A stretch of DNA of 64,000 bases from Baylisascaris procyonis (GCA_037389465.1 JAZARR010000070.1:248001-312000), one strand, 5' to 3'. Positions 11,601-25,139 are shown, counted from the first letter of the stretch. The notes: generated by a model not told the origin, from the sequence alone. A program made the numbers and translations.

Positions 11601-14600
11601 TTTTAAAGAATCAGCAGAGTGCTGGAAATTCTTGTACGCGAATTGTATGTCGGCGATTCTAATTTGTCGATCTTTGTACGATGTATTCAAGAGTAAATAT
11701 GACCTGATCGAGCATCTCGTTGACGGCAGCATCGTCGATCCATACGGCGACCCGTTCATCGGTATCCCATTCGAGTTCGATATCAGTTCCATTCGCCGCA
11801 AATGCACCATGACTACCGAACATTGCCGTTTCATTCCATTCAAGTTGCGCGCTAATCACCGCATGTCGTTCAGCAATACTTATCATAGTTATTCGATAAA
11901 ATAATATTGGCTCCGAACCGTTGAAAAGTGAACGATATTGTGGTGGAATCACTTCCTCTAGAGATACGTTCCTAAATAATTCCATAATTTGCATACAATT
12001 AAAACATTTTGAATACTGAAAGCTTATGGCAAAATCGGCAATTCTATATCTTTTAGGAGTAGGTGAATGTAATATGCAAGTCAGTGATATCTACCTCTAA
12101 ACTATGCACTAATTGAGAATGAAAACTTCTCAATAGGAATTCGTATCGGCTATTACCCCACATCCCCCAGCCCCCTCCCCCTGATCCATTGCTATCTTTT
12201 CCTTGTGCTGTCATTGCCCGCATCGTATGATTAATTAGGAAGCAATAAGCCTTAATTATATATCTAAGTTGAGAATATAACAATGTCGCGAAAAAAACCA
12301 TTCGACGTAATCGGTCCAGAAACGATTTGGAATGATTATGAAACTAATGAATGCTGCTATTTTCACGCTTTCAAGTCCATCGGATAGTTCTTTTATTAGA
12401 CTACCGTGCTTAAAGTTTAAAGCCATTGGCTTTTAATCCTGGCTGCTTCCGATAAAACGTCAGGTCCGGGGCTATTGGCCACTTCATATAGAATGCCGAG
12501 AAAAAGCTTTTAAATAGAAAATTGCCTAATTTCTCCACTTACGCAACAAAAAGAAAGTTCGCAACGATCAAAACCGGTCAGAACACCTAAGAAGCACTAA
12601 TCTAAATCAATCTCTTATCCCTATCGAAGTCGGCGAGTTAGCTAATCTCAAGTTGAAATATCTCAGCAGCCGATCAATACTTTCATAAGAAAAATTGTTG
12701 ATATTGCAAATAATAACGCTTCATAAAAACATAAAAATACAAATAAAGTAAGTAAAAACTATGATATAGTGTCCAGTAAGTGGTCACTTGATCAGTTAAT
12801 TTCAATTAAAGGCTCCTCAATGTATGGGCATAAAAAATCAAATACCTTAGTGGTCAGATTTCAAAAACTAATTGCAAATTTATTAGGGCATACTAACTAC
12901 GGAATATTATAAAAATAGGATAATCGAAGACATACTTGATAGCCTTGCTGTCAATGGAGGCGATATAGTGTGAGATGATCGGGCAGACGATTCGTTGAAA
13001 ATTGTTTTGAAGTGGACGTGATGCGAGTGAGAGTATTCTATCGGTGATCCAGAAATTCCTCGATGATGCGTCGATGAGTGGATCACGCAACGAACACGAG
13101 AGTATACGAGCAGAATAGCCCTCCAAACGTGCGGCCATCTCCACATCACCAAGCTAAATTCCAGCATAGATTCTCCTTCTAGGCTTGTAAGACAACGACT
13201 GTTAAGCAAGAAAATGGGAAAACAGTCAAATCGGTTAGGGGCAACAGTTTTCTTAGCCAATTCATTCTTTAGAACACACGGCTGTAGATAAACTCGAAAA
13301 AAAAGGGATTCATGAGATTCATGAGTATAACAGACAGCCTGAGTACATAAGAGTTTTGTAGTCCACTCAAAAATGACTAACAGCATAAATATTTGAAAAA
13401 GTAACAAAAGTTTGCATGCCTAATCAACAATCGGAAATTGTTCTCGTTGTTCTCTGCTAATATTTTAGTTACAAGATAGAAGCATAAATTGAAAATTTGC
13501 ATAAATTTAATGATGAAAAGACATATCGTCGTGAAAAGCTAAAGCAACAGCAAGCAGAACCAATAACAATTGCAATTAAATCGAGTATCGAATTGTAAAT
13601 AATTCAAAGACTCCGAAAACATAATTATGCGCCAAGAATAATGAATTTGCATATCTGGCAATAGGTAAATATAACAAATGTGACGCATAAAAAGCGGTGG
13701 GAAAATCCTGCAAGCAAACCTATTTGTACTGATCAATGAAAACGTTCGCCACGCATTTGTGAGGGTATTTCTGAGGGATTCGCATAGCGGCGATACGGCA
13801 GACTAGTAGATCGCAAAATCAGAACTTATATGCAGGGTTGCTTAGATAGGCCCCTATAGTGCCGATTGCACTAGATCAAGTTGCTCAAGGTATAGGAAAA
13901 TAAGCATGTGAAATTCGAATTCAATATTTACACAAAAGCAATCATTTCGGAGTGATTTTGCTTAGCTTAGATGCTAAGGAATTATAAGAGTCCAATATTC
14001 AAGGAACTAGTTTTCCTTGAATACTGGACTCTTTTATGCCTAAATCCCATCTCTGAAATTTTTAAACTGCTAGAAAACTAGAAAAATCTTAAGATACACC
14101 TTAAGAATCTTCAAAAACTTGTCCTAATGAAGTGGTAAAATGCCTATCAGCCATTGAAATTTTTATTTCATTTTCTAAAATATTCACCATAATTCGGCTA
14201 TTTATCTCATACTACCTGAAGTATAAAGCTGTGCCAATCAAAAGGAAGTAACTTATTCACGATGGCTATGCTCAGCTAATTTGTTCAATGAACGGGAACG
14301 AGATGTTTTGTTTACGAAAGAAACAAATAAATGATGAAAGGGATCAATGGCAACCTGGTTTAGCGTTTTGCTCTGCAATGTGTATCCACATCAAAAAGTA
14401 GTTCTTTTAATACACACTAGTCATAGTGGTGTTGTTTAGAGATGTGAATGGCTATTAAAATTTGAACGCAGACTGGGATTCATAAACCTGTTTCGAGGGT
14501 TTTCTCTAGATGACGCTATCGGTAGTGGGCAATCAATCAAAGCTCAATGAATGCCTTGCCTGCACGCTCACGTTGACGATCTCATCGCCAAAGCTCATCG

Positions 14601-14928
14601 GCCATACGTTGGCACTCACGTTCGACACTGATTCGACGCGAACGTTGCTCGCCTTCACGCGCACCGTATCCGGGTAGAACCTCAACGTGACGTTCGAATA
14701 CGCAACACGATTTACAGTTGCGACGTTAACCAACGAAGCGAGTAAAGGTTGTTGATGAGTGACCAACGTGACGTATGTGGGCCGTGGAGTTGTAAGCACA
14801 TGATGGAGTGCTTCTCGAATAAGTTGCGATGCAGCTTCGGAACCAACATCGAGAGAAACGAACGAACTGAGTACACATGTATGCAGAGCGCAGAGGAGAG
14901 CGGCGAGTCCAACGGTGTACATGGGCAT
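8658..14928 (-). CDS. LBP/BPI-family secreted lipid-binding protein (minus-strand member)
   Basis: Predicted secreted protein of the lipopolysaccharide-binding / bactericidal permeability-increasing family, which binds lipids or lipopolysaccharide outside the cell. Minus-strand exons: 14928-14572, 13153-12936, 11971-11680, 11348-11231, 9556-9310, 8905-8658. Exon 1 begins with a signal peptide (MPMYTVGLAALLCALHTCVLS). Cys139 (ARILSCS) and Cys176 (RIVCPII) fit the conserved N-domain disulfide. Exons 3-6 give the C-terminal domain, with the family-like block around WPELKKQIEELTYGEGIRL near the end and a basic tail (KLFPKRRK). Joins are in phase except exon 3 to 4, where one short exon of 3n+2 bases appears to be missing from the model; a candidate starts near 11607. 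About 493 aa is resolved. It is divergent from its plus-strand neighbour and cuts its coding region at different places. Ligand specificity cannot be read from sequence. Confidence 0.75.
13986..14033. repeat. Near-perfect 21-bp inverted repeat (hairpin)
   Basis: Arms 13986-14006 and 14013-14033 are reverse complements with one mismatch, around a 6-base loop (CTAGTT). The arm reads AAGAGTCCAATATTCAAGGAA. It lies in intron 1 of the minus-strand BPI-like gene and would form a strong stem in RNA. It could be a foldback element. Confidence 0.75.
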
Positions 14929-14973
14929 ATGAGTTGGCGCACCCGTAGAACAGCACCTCCTTCAAGGCCGCTC
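14929..14973. promoter_or_regulatory. 45-bp gap between divergent BPI-like start codons
   Basis: The start codons of the two BPI-like genes point away from each other and are separated by 45 bases. Any core promoter and 5' leader for each gene must therefore lie inside the other gene's first exon, or each message receives its leader by splicing. The stretch includes CTCCTTCAAG on plus, which could serve as a splice acceptor for the plus gene. No TATA-like element is visible inside the gap. Confidence 0.45.
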
Positions 14974-17900
14974 ATGCATTTCGTCTGCGTTGTGTTGTGC
15001 GCGTTGCTGCGAGCGAGCGTCACTGCGCACAGTGCCGACGTCCATCCTCTACTCGAAAAGCATGGGTCGACGTCGAGTGCTCTTCGAATTCGTCTACTAC
15101 CTCCAGCTATCCGCTACCTCAACGAGGTGGGCGCCTACATCCTTGCTAAACAACTACCTCGTATTCTTATACCGAATATCAATCATCGACTAGCCAATGA
15201 TCAAGGGTTTATTTCGCTGAGTCGAGTACGTGTCTCACGTTTCAAACGTGCTTCCACTCATAACATATCAACCTCAGGTCCAAATAAACTCACTTGGGTG
15301 ATGCGGAACCTCAACATCGGGTACGCTCTTTTCCAATTCCGAGTTTGCTTCACTAATTAATCTAAATTTCAATTCATTGAATATATCTCTTTAAAAAAAG
15401 AAATAACTTATTTCCAGTTACATCATTTCTCGTTACTCGCTTCTAACGATGCCAAACTTCGAGAAATCTATTTGCACTTTTATATGAATCTCACCTGATC
15501 TGATGATTTAGGTGACCTGCAGTTGATGCTCGTTAGCAGTGGCACTCTCCCATTTCAGCGGTTGAATGAAACCATATCAGTCGTCGATAGCATTTGGTTG
15601 TTTAACATACAATAAGTGTCGATTGAGTTTGTCCTCACTGATCCGCTTCAGTTGCCATCTTTGAGTTATGTTATCATTTATTATAATTCCTGAAATATTC
15701 ATTAATAAAGCAATGAAGTATTTGAAGGAAGCGATTCTTTATGATGCAACAATATCTTATAAAACTTTATTTGAAAATGAATGAATCTGAACGCTTAGAA
15801 TAAATAATATTGTAAGCGTAAATTCTGAAACCATCATGATAAGGTCATCTTCAGACGGTAAGACTGTCACTGTCACTTCTTTGTGACAGTCCTTCTATTT
15901 TAGTAGACACTGAAGAGAGCGGACATTAGCGCCATTTTTTCAAGTTGCGCTTTCCTAGACTTAATTGATGTACAAAATGCTCAACTGCTTATTTAGGCGC
16001 TGCATAATTTGGCATCGAAACAAGTTTAATGAATTCAATAAATTGCACCCGTTCAATTGGCTCATCTCTAAGTGTAGTGATTAGGGCATCGTTTAGTGCT
16101 AATCGATCAATAGAATTGACTGTTGCAACGCAACAATGTGACAGCGATTTGTCATCATTAGTGAACAATGAAACTATTTTTGCCACTCTTTCATCAAATA
16201 GAAATGCACAAATGAAATAAATAAATATTATGACATATTCATAAAAAAATTTATTCAAAATATCGAATTTACATATGCGAATTTTTTGAGGGGAAATTAA
16301 ATTCTGACTAAAAATAATTATGCAAAATTGCAATTATACCCGCTAATTTGTTGCCAATATCTATGTTAATAGTACTTATATTTAGCTCGCTTTATCTTTA
16401 GTGTGACTTCGCTCATGTATATTTAGATTGCGTCTGTACGATAGTTCCAACTTACAACCCCACTAACATTACGGTTGGAAAATTTTGTGAGTGAAATCTA
16501 CATCGTAATAAAAGTTCCCAGTCAATTTTTCCTAGTAGTCCATCACCTTTAAAAGGAATAATAGATATTTAAAGGTGAAAAAATTGTTTTCATTCTAAAC
16601 CAATCGGTTTTTAATTTGCGTTGACATTCAAAATACTTCATGGGTGGCATTGAGTTCATCGTATTTTTAATGACTTATAATGATGAAATGACATAATGAA
16701 GTAACGGTAAAAGTACCATGATAAATGAAATGAAATGAGATTCATAAAAGGCACAATATAGCAAAAAAAAAAAGAAACAAACAAATAAAACAAAAAACGA
16801 AACAAAACAAATCCTTTGTTGGAGTTTTCTACAGGTTGATTAGCGAATGCTTATTTACCACTTTCTGATACCTTATGAAACCGGATGAGTCAGGTAGACC
16901 GATAAAAAAACCTCAATAAAATACAATAAAGTAAAAGCTATACCTCAATAACACGTTTGGTTTGCTTTCCAACTTCCAACTGGTGTACAGCGACCCGTTG
17001 TTCTCCCTTTTTCTCGCGTTTGTGATCGATCGCCCTTGATTACCTCGAGTCTTCTTACCGTTCCTCACGGTTTATTCGCTATCTTAGAAATATAGTGAGG
17101 TATTGGCTCGGTAAAATAATGCTTCTCCTCTGTTTTTAAGTCTCCGAGGTATGAAAACGTTTAAAATAAACAAAAACGCTTTTTTTCAGCATGATAGGAG
17201 ACCTATCAGGTGAAGTAAACATTGTCGTACCATTGATGTTGGAGGGACAAGTAGAGGTATTGGCCGAAGGAGTGGATTTCCGATTGGAGAGTGCCTTAGA
17301 GCGATCACCTTCTGGTTCCGCACGAGTTGTTACGATCTCTTGTCGAACTTCAATAAAGGCGCTCTTCATTGACAATCATAACGGAGGTCTTGCTGGTATT
17401 GCCCTCAACCTCTTCAAAGTTGGTGCTAAATCCTTCAGAAGCAATCTCTAGAATACTCGTTTGGCGATTCGTTTTTATTCGCCATTCTGCAAAAAAAAAA
17501 AACATCTCATTTTATTCAACTTCTCTGTACCGTTGCCAGAAGCTTCCTGAAAGGAATTCAGACAAAAAAGAAGGAACTCAAGACTTTCATGATGAATATT
17601 TTTTACCCTCTTCATCGAAATGAGTGTTCTTTAGGCTTTCAAAAACCTATTTTGAAGACTTCAGTGAAGCATTGTAAGAACATATGCTCATTGAAGTACA
17701 CCTTAAAAAATATTTCTAATAGTAGGATAGACGGTGCATCACTTATTACTTATTACGTCAGGTTCAAATTTATCATCAACGTATTTCAGATGGCAATCTC
17801 AGAGCATATTCGTCCCCTAATTCAAACCTTAATTTGTAAGAAGGTGACACGATTTATCGATGAGGATTTAAACGAGAAATTGGCTCGTACACAGACTAAA

Positions 17901-20900
17901 TCATCATTGGCATTGGCCACTCAACAAAATTCGATAGGTCGTCATTTGGGATTACCGGATGCAAGACATATTCTCACCCGATTTAAAGGATTCACCCTCA
18001 ATGCAAGCAATCCATTTGGCGAGGTATAATAATCGGCTAAATGTATTTTTTTGCAACATACTATTCTTTATAGATGTAATTTCGCCTACATGACAAATGC
18101 TTTCAAGTGAAAATATTTCCCCAAGGTGATGCTTTTCACTAAGTATCCCTCCGATAAAAGTAACTCACGTTTAGGGTTCAGATTTATGCCTGAAAGCTTA
18201 TTGCTTCCTATTCAGAGCTATTTTTATGCTGAAGCGAATGAGGCGACGTGTTTTATTTCCATATTACTATGGTCCCTTATAATATTAAATTTAGAAAAAA
18301 TAAATTAAGAAATAATATAAAAGTAAAATCTATAAAAGAAAATGCAACTTTTGCGCCAACCTTCATTGCTCTTGAGCCCGTTTTTAGATTCATCTTTCCT
18401 TTACCTATTACTTATTAACTCTTACTTACTGATTAGAACCTAGATGACCAATCTAGCCAAGCATTTTTTTAATAACTCATCATTCATAAAAAACTTATAC
18501 TTGCTTTCTCGCGAGTATGGGTTTAGTATCTATTTTCATCAAAGTCGTTCCTTAACTCTATTAAATAAAAAAACCTCCTGTTTAATTTTCCTCACTTTCT
18601 ATTATAGGTGAATACAGGTTTATTGTCACGTAAATCTCTAAACCTATGAAGTGAGGCAATTTCGCTAGGAATGTAATTAGTCGAAGAGCGTTAGTTAATA
18701 GGATTTTAGGTGATCTTAAGAAGAATTCTTCGTAAAGAAAATTGTATATTAGCAAAGTTATTCGAGTATTTGCACAGGATATCGACTAACATGCTTTTGA
18801 CATTTTCCCAGTAGCAATTTTTCCAAACCATTTGGAAATTGCCCAACGAAATTCGATTATATCATTAACGATGGTGATCACGATAAACACCAAATAGAAC
18901 CTGTTAGAGAAGAACATCTAAAACAGGCTCGTCTAAATTGATTGATTACGTACACGACTCTCCTCTTTCTCGTTATAGTTATTTACACTTTCAAAACTAC
19001 ATATCGAAGAGTGTCTCATAGATCATTTTAATTAACGAAAACTACAAAATCAAGAGCATATTTGAGGAAACTTTCAAAGTTTGCTTACCTCTTTGACTGT
19101 CTCGATTCTACGATTTGCTAATAATAGCGCCGATTCTTCTTACATTTTTCATCGAATAGCCACTGATCGCTTTTATGGGGAATATATTTCAACAATAATC
19201 GTCTCCCAATTCAGCAGAAATAAATTTCTATTGCGTCACCTAAAAATAAAATACATTTGTTCAGTATCGTAAAATATTTTTTATCCCTCGCACAACGATC
19301 AAATTCCCTCTCCTTAGGTAATCGATAATCAATCGAAGAGGTCAATTTGCAATCAAAAAACTAGCTGAAATCCGATGCATTTCAGAAATATCAATCAGTT
19401 GTTGATCAAAATTGCAAGTCTTAAAGCGTTATACTATACGAATCCTAAATATTACAGCATATTGCATCTTGCATCTACCATAATGCTGCAAGCAAAAAAA
19501 TTAGCATGCGCGAAATTCCTCGCATTTCCGACCCTTCACTAATGAATCCTTTTCTGATAGAAGAAGACAATCGGTAACCAACCGGAAACATTCGATGAAA
19601 TCCGCTCCTTAAGTCTTTCAAAAGTGTTGAGGCGGAAGCATTCGATAAAACGGAAGTTTCGGCTGCTATCGATCGGACCAAAAAAGTTGCAACCAAATCT
19701 CAGTATCCACCGAAATTCATCGTTGGCAGGAACCGACCAACGTTTCGATTGGTGCGATGAATGCAGTGCTGAAATCCTCTTTAAATTCGTAACTCAATCT
19801 CGTGACAAATTTATTCGCAAACGGGTATCATACTCATATGCGAAGTGGTCTTCAAGTTGAAGAATTTTGCATTTCTCATCACTATTTGCCATGCAGCAAT
19901 ATCTTATATAACCGATATTAATTTCAGCAAATTGCAACGAAGGTCTTTATTGACTATAGGTAAGTGAACATATATATTACGCACCGCTTGCTTATATATT
20001 TCCTAATAACCTTGCATAAAGCAAATCCAATTAGATATGGGTAAAAGTAGGCAGAAATCCTCGAAACATTGCTTGAGAAAATTTTACTCTACGCTTAGTT
20101 CGATCGCATCAGCCATTTGGTGATATTATTCAGTGGATATTATGAATGACAACTATGGAAGCGCTGCCTTCAATGAATGAGATCCACTTTTTTCTGGGAG
20201 TAGTGAACAATCGAAAGATTTTAGCCTTCAGTTACCTTTACCACTATGGTTGAAGGCACAAAACGTGTATTCCAATGTGATGAATAGAGCGTTCGCTTTA
20301 ACTAACATACGGTTAGTAAGACCATTCGAATCTAAAAAATGACAATGAAATATATTTATCGATTCCACAGTCGTAGTAAATATTGCTATTAACGGATAAT
20401 AATAAAAACAATAACGCTTATTGAACGAATAAATGATATGTAAATATCGAAGAATACGGCAGAAACTGTAGCGACCTTTAAATAAAGGCAAAATTAAATA
20501 TCAAAGAAGTATAAAACAACGACTAATTTTTGAAATATCGACAAAGAAATTCAGAGGCTGTAAACAATAGGTAAATATAGACCATTTTACCGGGTGAAAA
20601 AGTGTTTCAGATGGAAGTAAATTATAAACATAAACTAAATAGTGAGCGAAATGATAATGAACTAGGTAGGTTCAAATAGTAAAACACAACAATTCATTTA
20701 AATTAAAATATCTCTGTGCAGATGACTGTCAATAATGCGCAATTCCGCTTTCTAATACCACCTTCTTGCACCTAACCAGACGGCTATCGGATGTGATCAC
20801 ACTAAGCGAGTAACTTTTAATTTATTGCTCACGTTAACTTATCGGAATATAAGCTTCGTTGAACGTTCCATAAAGAAGTGGACAATATCAGCTATCAGCT

Positions 20901-23900
20901 ATAACCTTGCAGACTTATAGAAGAGCCGATATGTTATACAAACACCATTGAATTAGCCAATTTGGGTCATATTTCGATAGGAAACAACGGAAATGATGAA
21001 ACACCATTCGGTGTATCTCCACTACGATGGCCAAAAAATATGACGAATGATGCGATGGCAGAAGTGCTAATCTCTGATTATCTACCAAATGCGCTCCTCT
21101 ATCATGCGTTCAAGTTAATTTTTCACCCGCATACTAATTAAAGTTTGTCTCGTATAACATATATTAATTGAAAGCCTACGTTAGCCGCATAGTCATTGCT
21201 CTTCGATCGCAAGCGAAAAGAGCCCTTTTTTGTCGAATATATAGAAAATTTATCAAAAGAATGCAATTCCCGATTGGAACTTCTAAAATCTCTACTATCT
21301 AAGGATATTATTGCAAGAAATAATTTACTCAAAAGTACCATAATTTCAAATATACAGAGTGGGATTACTGTTGCAATTGCAACTGTTTCATTAAACGATT
21401 TTGCAAATATTCTGTGAAAAGAAGTTTTTCTTATATATTATCTCAGCAATTTTTGAGCGTTTATCGGTAGCCTAATAAATTTAGGTGAAAAACATTCGAA
21501 CAGTTGTTTAGAATATAATAATGACAAGCAAATCATGTCAGCAAATCTATGCAATCATCGTTAATTCAACTGAAAAATATAAGAGGAGCTTATCGGAAAA
21601 AAAAAACTATACAGAAATTAATGGATAGCGAAAGAAAATAGGGAAAAATGCATAATACCACTATAAGTATTACATTGGGAAGCAATCGAACTAAATACTT
21701 GAATGAATTCCCATTCCCCTACCACTAAGCATCTCGTTCAATTTAAGCCATCTCGAGTGCTTTAATATGAAGCTATTATATTATAGCTGTTCCTAGTATT
21801 TAGCATAAATACCTACTTCTTAACACAGGTAAACAGTTAGTTCATATAAACATAGAAAACTACTGATGAATTATTTGTAGTAGTAAACAAATCGCCAAAA
21901 TGTAATAATATCTAAAAACTTTTACCATTGTAGAGAACGCTTGTTGAAATTCGTAATAGATGAGGAGACAACATCATCGCTGAGCGGTTTCTTAAGGACA
22001 TCATGTACATCGGAATCGGTATGCTTCGCCGATGTATTACCGCAACTTGGCGAACGCTTTCCTAATAGTAAAGTACAACTAGTTGTTGTTGCTACTCGTG
22101 CTCCAACGGTTATCTTCGCATCTAGAAATGGTGGTAAGGCTTTTATCATAGATTTACTTTACGGTTACTGCAATTGTCTCATTTAAAAAACCCAGATTTT
22201 ACATCTTTTTTACACCTTTCCACGATTATCATATATCAACCTAAGCAGTTAATGAACTACGGAGGGAGAAATTTTGAGAAAATTAATCCAGAAAACTCTA
22301 AACATTCGGAGCAAAAAAAAAACCAGCGATTCGGCAGTGAGTCAAACGATTCTTCATGCAACCATTTGAAGAAGCTTATATTGAGGTACTAATTTTGACA
22401 TGTTACTATCAGGTGCACCACTATTGCTTAAGTTTTTCAAAATGGACACTTACGATTTTGTTGATTTTCATTAAAGCGTTCCGATGTGACGTTACTCCTT
22501 GAATATTGACCTGTACACAAGCAGATATCAGAGAGGTTTTTAAATGTTTTCACCGTGATTTGCAACTGAATTTTCGATTCTACACTATAAAAGTTTTGTC
22601 ACATAAAATCGAAAGTAGGGAAGTACACCAAAATTGTCACCTTCTAATCCCTCTTTTTTTCGGTGATTGAAAGAAATCGTCACAACGGAAGAATTTCAGA
22701 ATCCTTTGAAAGAAAAATGTTTCATTTTCATCACATAAAAATATATATTTAATATTTGAACAGATGACCCAAAAAGGAAATAGATGCTTGTCGATATTAT
22801 GTGAGAAAATAGAAGAAAATAAAAGGTAAGTATGAGCAACTACCATTTCTATTCGTCCTACAAACTCAATTGAGTTAATAATACTAAAAAAATATATGAG
22901 AAAAGAGTAAAATGAACATATATATTCACAAAAGGATACTTGATATTGCATTGAAATAAAAAGACAGGTAAGAACATCGATGATCGGAAAAGAAGGTATT
23001 AAAGAAAATATCACCTCAGTAAACAGTCCAGTTAAGGATAGGCAGGAAAGCAGATCAAAAGAAAGTGTCCCATCTTGACAACAAAAACTCTTATCTCATA
23101 ATACAAAAATGCTTTTGAAAGCAATAAAGAAGTTGTTGAAATTCCCATCGAAAATGTAAGTATCTCTATTGCTTACCCATTTTCGGATTTATATAGTAAC
23201 AAAAAGAAAATACCCTAAATTTAAGGAGTAATATCAATGAATGTCAATGGACTCATATTTATTTACGTTTTCAACGAAAATGGCGTTCGTAGACAAGCGG
23301 CTGTCTTCAGGCTTGATCTTGTCGCCGATACCAGTCTTCATTTACAGGTAAGAGTTATTAAAACAAAAAACGATGTTTGGTTTTCTATTGTTATTACTAT
23401 TAAAGTAAAGTAACAGTAATTATCACTAAAAACTGACAGTAACAATAATTATTAAAAAAAGAATAAAGTCAATAAAAACAAACAATTCAGTAGTGATAAA
23501 AATATTGCATCAAACAGATAAAATACTTACAAATTTCGCATATTTTATCCCGATCCATAGATAAGTATTGGATAAGACCGCAACTTGTTTCTTCGAACAT
23601 CAAACAACGAACGATAAAATCCATTTCCATGGTGCAACCAGGTGGCCGTATTCTATTCGTAATCATTCAATATCTAAACAATAACCTATTAGCGCATTGC
23701 ATATACTGTTTTTTTCTGTAATCCTTTTGTATTTGCTGAAGCAATTCTACAGCAATAAGCTCACCTACCACCACTAAGGAAATTCTAACCACTCTCTAAA
23801 TCATGATCCCTACTCCCTCAGAATGCCTGAAAATTTACATTCATTCTTCAACCCATAACGTTGTTACATACCTCGAATCTCGCAGCACACCCCAGAGGAA

Positions 23901-24985
23901 TTCATGATCGATCATGGAGTTTTGTAGATTTTTAGATCATTCGTCAAAAATTTGAACTCCAGAATGATTACCTGCAGAAAGCCTCCGCAGGTAAGTAGGT
24001 AAGAACAACCAACTAACCGAGATAATGCAAAAAAAAAAATCGCTAAAAATTTGAGACAAGCGAAGAGCAAAAATCCATTCCGATTTCGAAATATTCCTAT
24101 CATCGTTGAGCCTAAAAGACAATAGTTAGAACATCCTATGTCATACGTTTGCTTGACCCGACTCTCTAACTCTTCTTTTTTTAAACCAACTGCAATCGCA
24201 ACAATTTTGTTGTAAATAAAGTGAAATGAATATTCAAGGGGAATTTTTATGCACTTATAATTTACAGCATTAATGCATTATTTTCAGAACAGCACGATAC
24301 TCGGGAAGGTCACTCTGAGTAGATTCCATTTGAGTAAAACATCGGGTAATATCGGCATCACCGACGAGGAAGTCTCCGATTTAGCATTGCTAAGCTCAGA
24401 AATGCTGCAGAAATTCGTCAACAACGTTCTGCAAAATGGATTTCCCATACCAATTCCACAAGGTATGTATACAGATTTGGGAGCGATGAATTTGTTTCTT
24501 TTGTACTTCACCGGAAGTCCTGGTGAGCGCTATGTCGATCCACCCCCCCCCCACCCCATCCGTATCCGTCAATGATGGGCACCACATTCACGATATCTAC
24601 AGCGGTAAATCAGCCTTCTACGAAACTATCCCCAAAAAACAAACGCTAACTGAAAATACTTTTTGCCATGCAACAACAGTGTTGAATAGTATTTTTAATA
24701 TTGAACTAGTAGCATAATTTCAATGCCTTTTTTACAAATATTTATACTTCTTTTTCAAAGACTAAGCGCAACCTTAGTAATAGTCAATATTTTAAAACCG
24801 AATATAACGGCTCATGGCAACTCACCGATAGTGAATAACTTTCAGTAGTGCATCTTACGGCGTCCGATCTTCGAATATTGGATCGTTGTGCACTCCTCTC
24901 CACTCATTTCACGCTTGATCAACGTCGTGTTAGTGATATAGCCTCATTAACTATCTTCAACTCCACTCCTTTTGGTCATCAATGA
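14974..24985 (+). CDS. LBP/BPI-family secreted lipid-binding protein (plus-strand member)
   Basis: Complete predicted gene, 9 exons, 559 aa: 14974-15320, 17190-17418, 17790-18023, 19928-19959, 20913-21113, 21934-22133, 23226-23347, 24288-24462, 24846-24985. Phases match at every junction (2,0,0,2,2,1,0,1) and the total is exactly 560 codons. The protein starts with a signal peptide (MHFVCVVLCALLRASVTAHS). Exons 1-3 form the N-terminal BPI domain, with PAIRYLNEVGAYILAKQLP near residue 60. Cys167 and Cys208, 41 apart, match the family's conserved disulfide. Exons 5-9 form the C-terminal domain (for example FGVSPLRWP and VLISDYLPNALLYHAF). Exon 4 is only 32 bases. Length is slightly above vertebrate BPI. 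Exon 1 is clearly richer in GC than the later exons. Likely role: extracellular binding of lipid or bacterial lipopolysaccharide; ligand unknown. Family assignment is firm, exon edges less so. Confidence 0.85.
15860..15894. repeat. Short intronic hairpin
   Basis: AAGACTGTCAC and GTGACAGTCCTT face each other around a 12-base loop in intron 1 of the plus-strand BPI-like gene. The arms match almost perfectly. Confidence 0.5.
19928..19959 (+). other. 32-nt microexon of the plus-strand BPI-like gene
   Basis: Bounded by ATTTCAG and TATAG|GTAAGTG. It starts in phase 0 and ends in phase 2, exactly bridging the exon ending at 18023 to the one starting at 20913. It encodes QIATKVFIDY plus two bases of an Arg codon, linking the N- and C-terminal halves of the protein. 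Confidence 0.7.
24542..24552. repeat. Poly-C tract (10 C)
   Basis: A run of ten C in the last intron of the plus-strand BPI-like gene, unusual in such AT-rich DNA. Similar tracts occur near 51885, 60122 and 62312. Confidence 0.85.
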
Positions 24986-25124
24986 TGGCACACCTCTATT
25001 CATTCTACTCCTTTTCTCAACTATTTGCATCGTATCAATTAGAAGCGACCAGATTTATACTGAAAATGATATATTATATAATAAAATATAAGTGTTGCAA
25101 CGGCCTATTGTCGTGCTCTAACGA

Positions 25125-25130
25125 AATAAA
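25125..25130 (+). promoter_or_regulatory. Polyadenylation signal AATAAA for the plus-strand BPI-like gene
   Basis: The first AATAAA of an overlapping run, 140 bases after the stop codon at 24983-24985. It is the most likely 3' end of that transcript. Confidence 0.4.
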
Positions 25131-25139
25131 TAAATAAAT

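Noticed and set aside
14749..14973. N-terminal extension of the plus-strand BPI-like protein
   Set aside because: The frame is open, but it runs antisense to the first exon of the minus gene, and the signal peptide begins at the ATG at 14974.
19475..19860. Overlapping minus (73-codon) and plus (78-codon) genes
   Set aside because: They lie in the intron between exons 3 and 4 of the plus BPI-like gene; exon phases join without them and neither has a recognisable motif.
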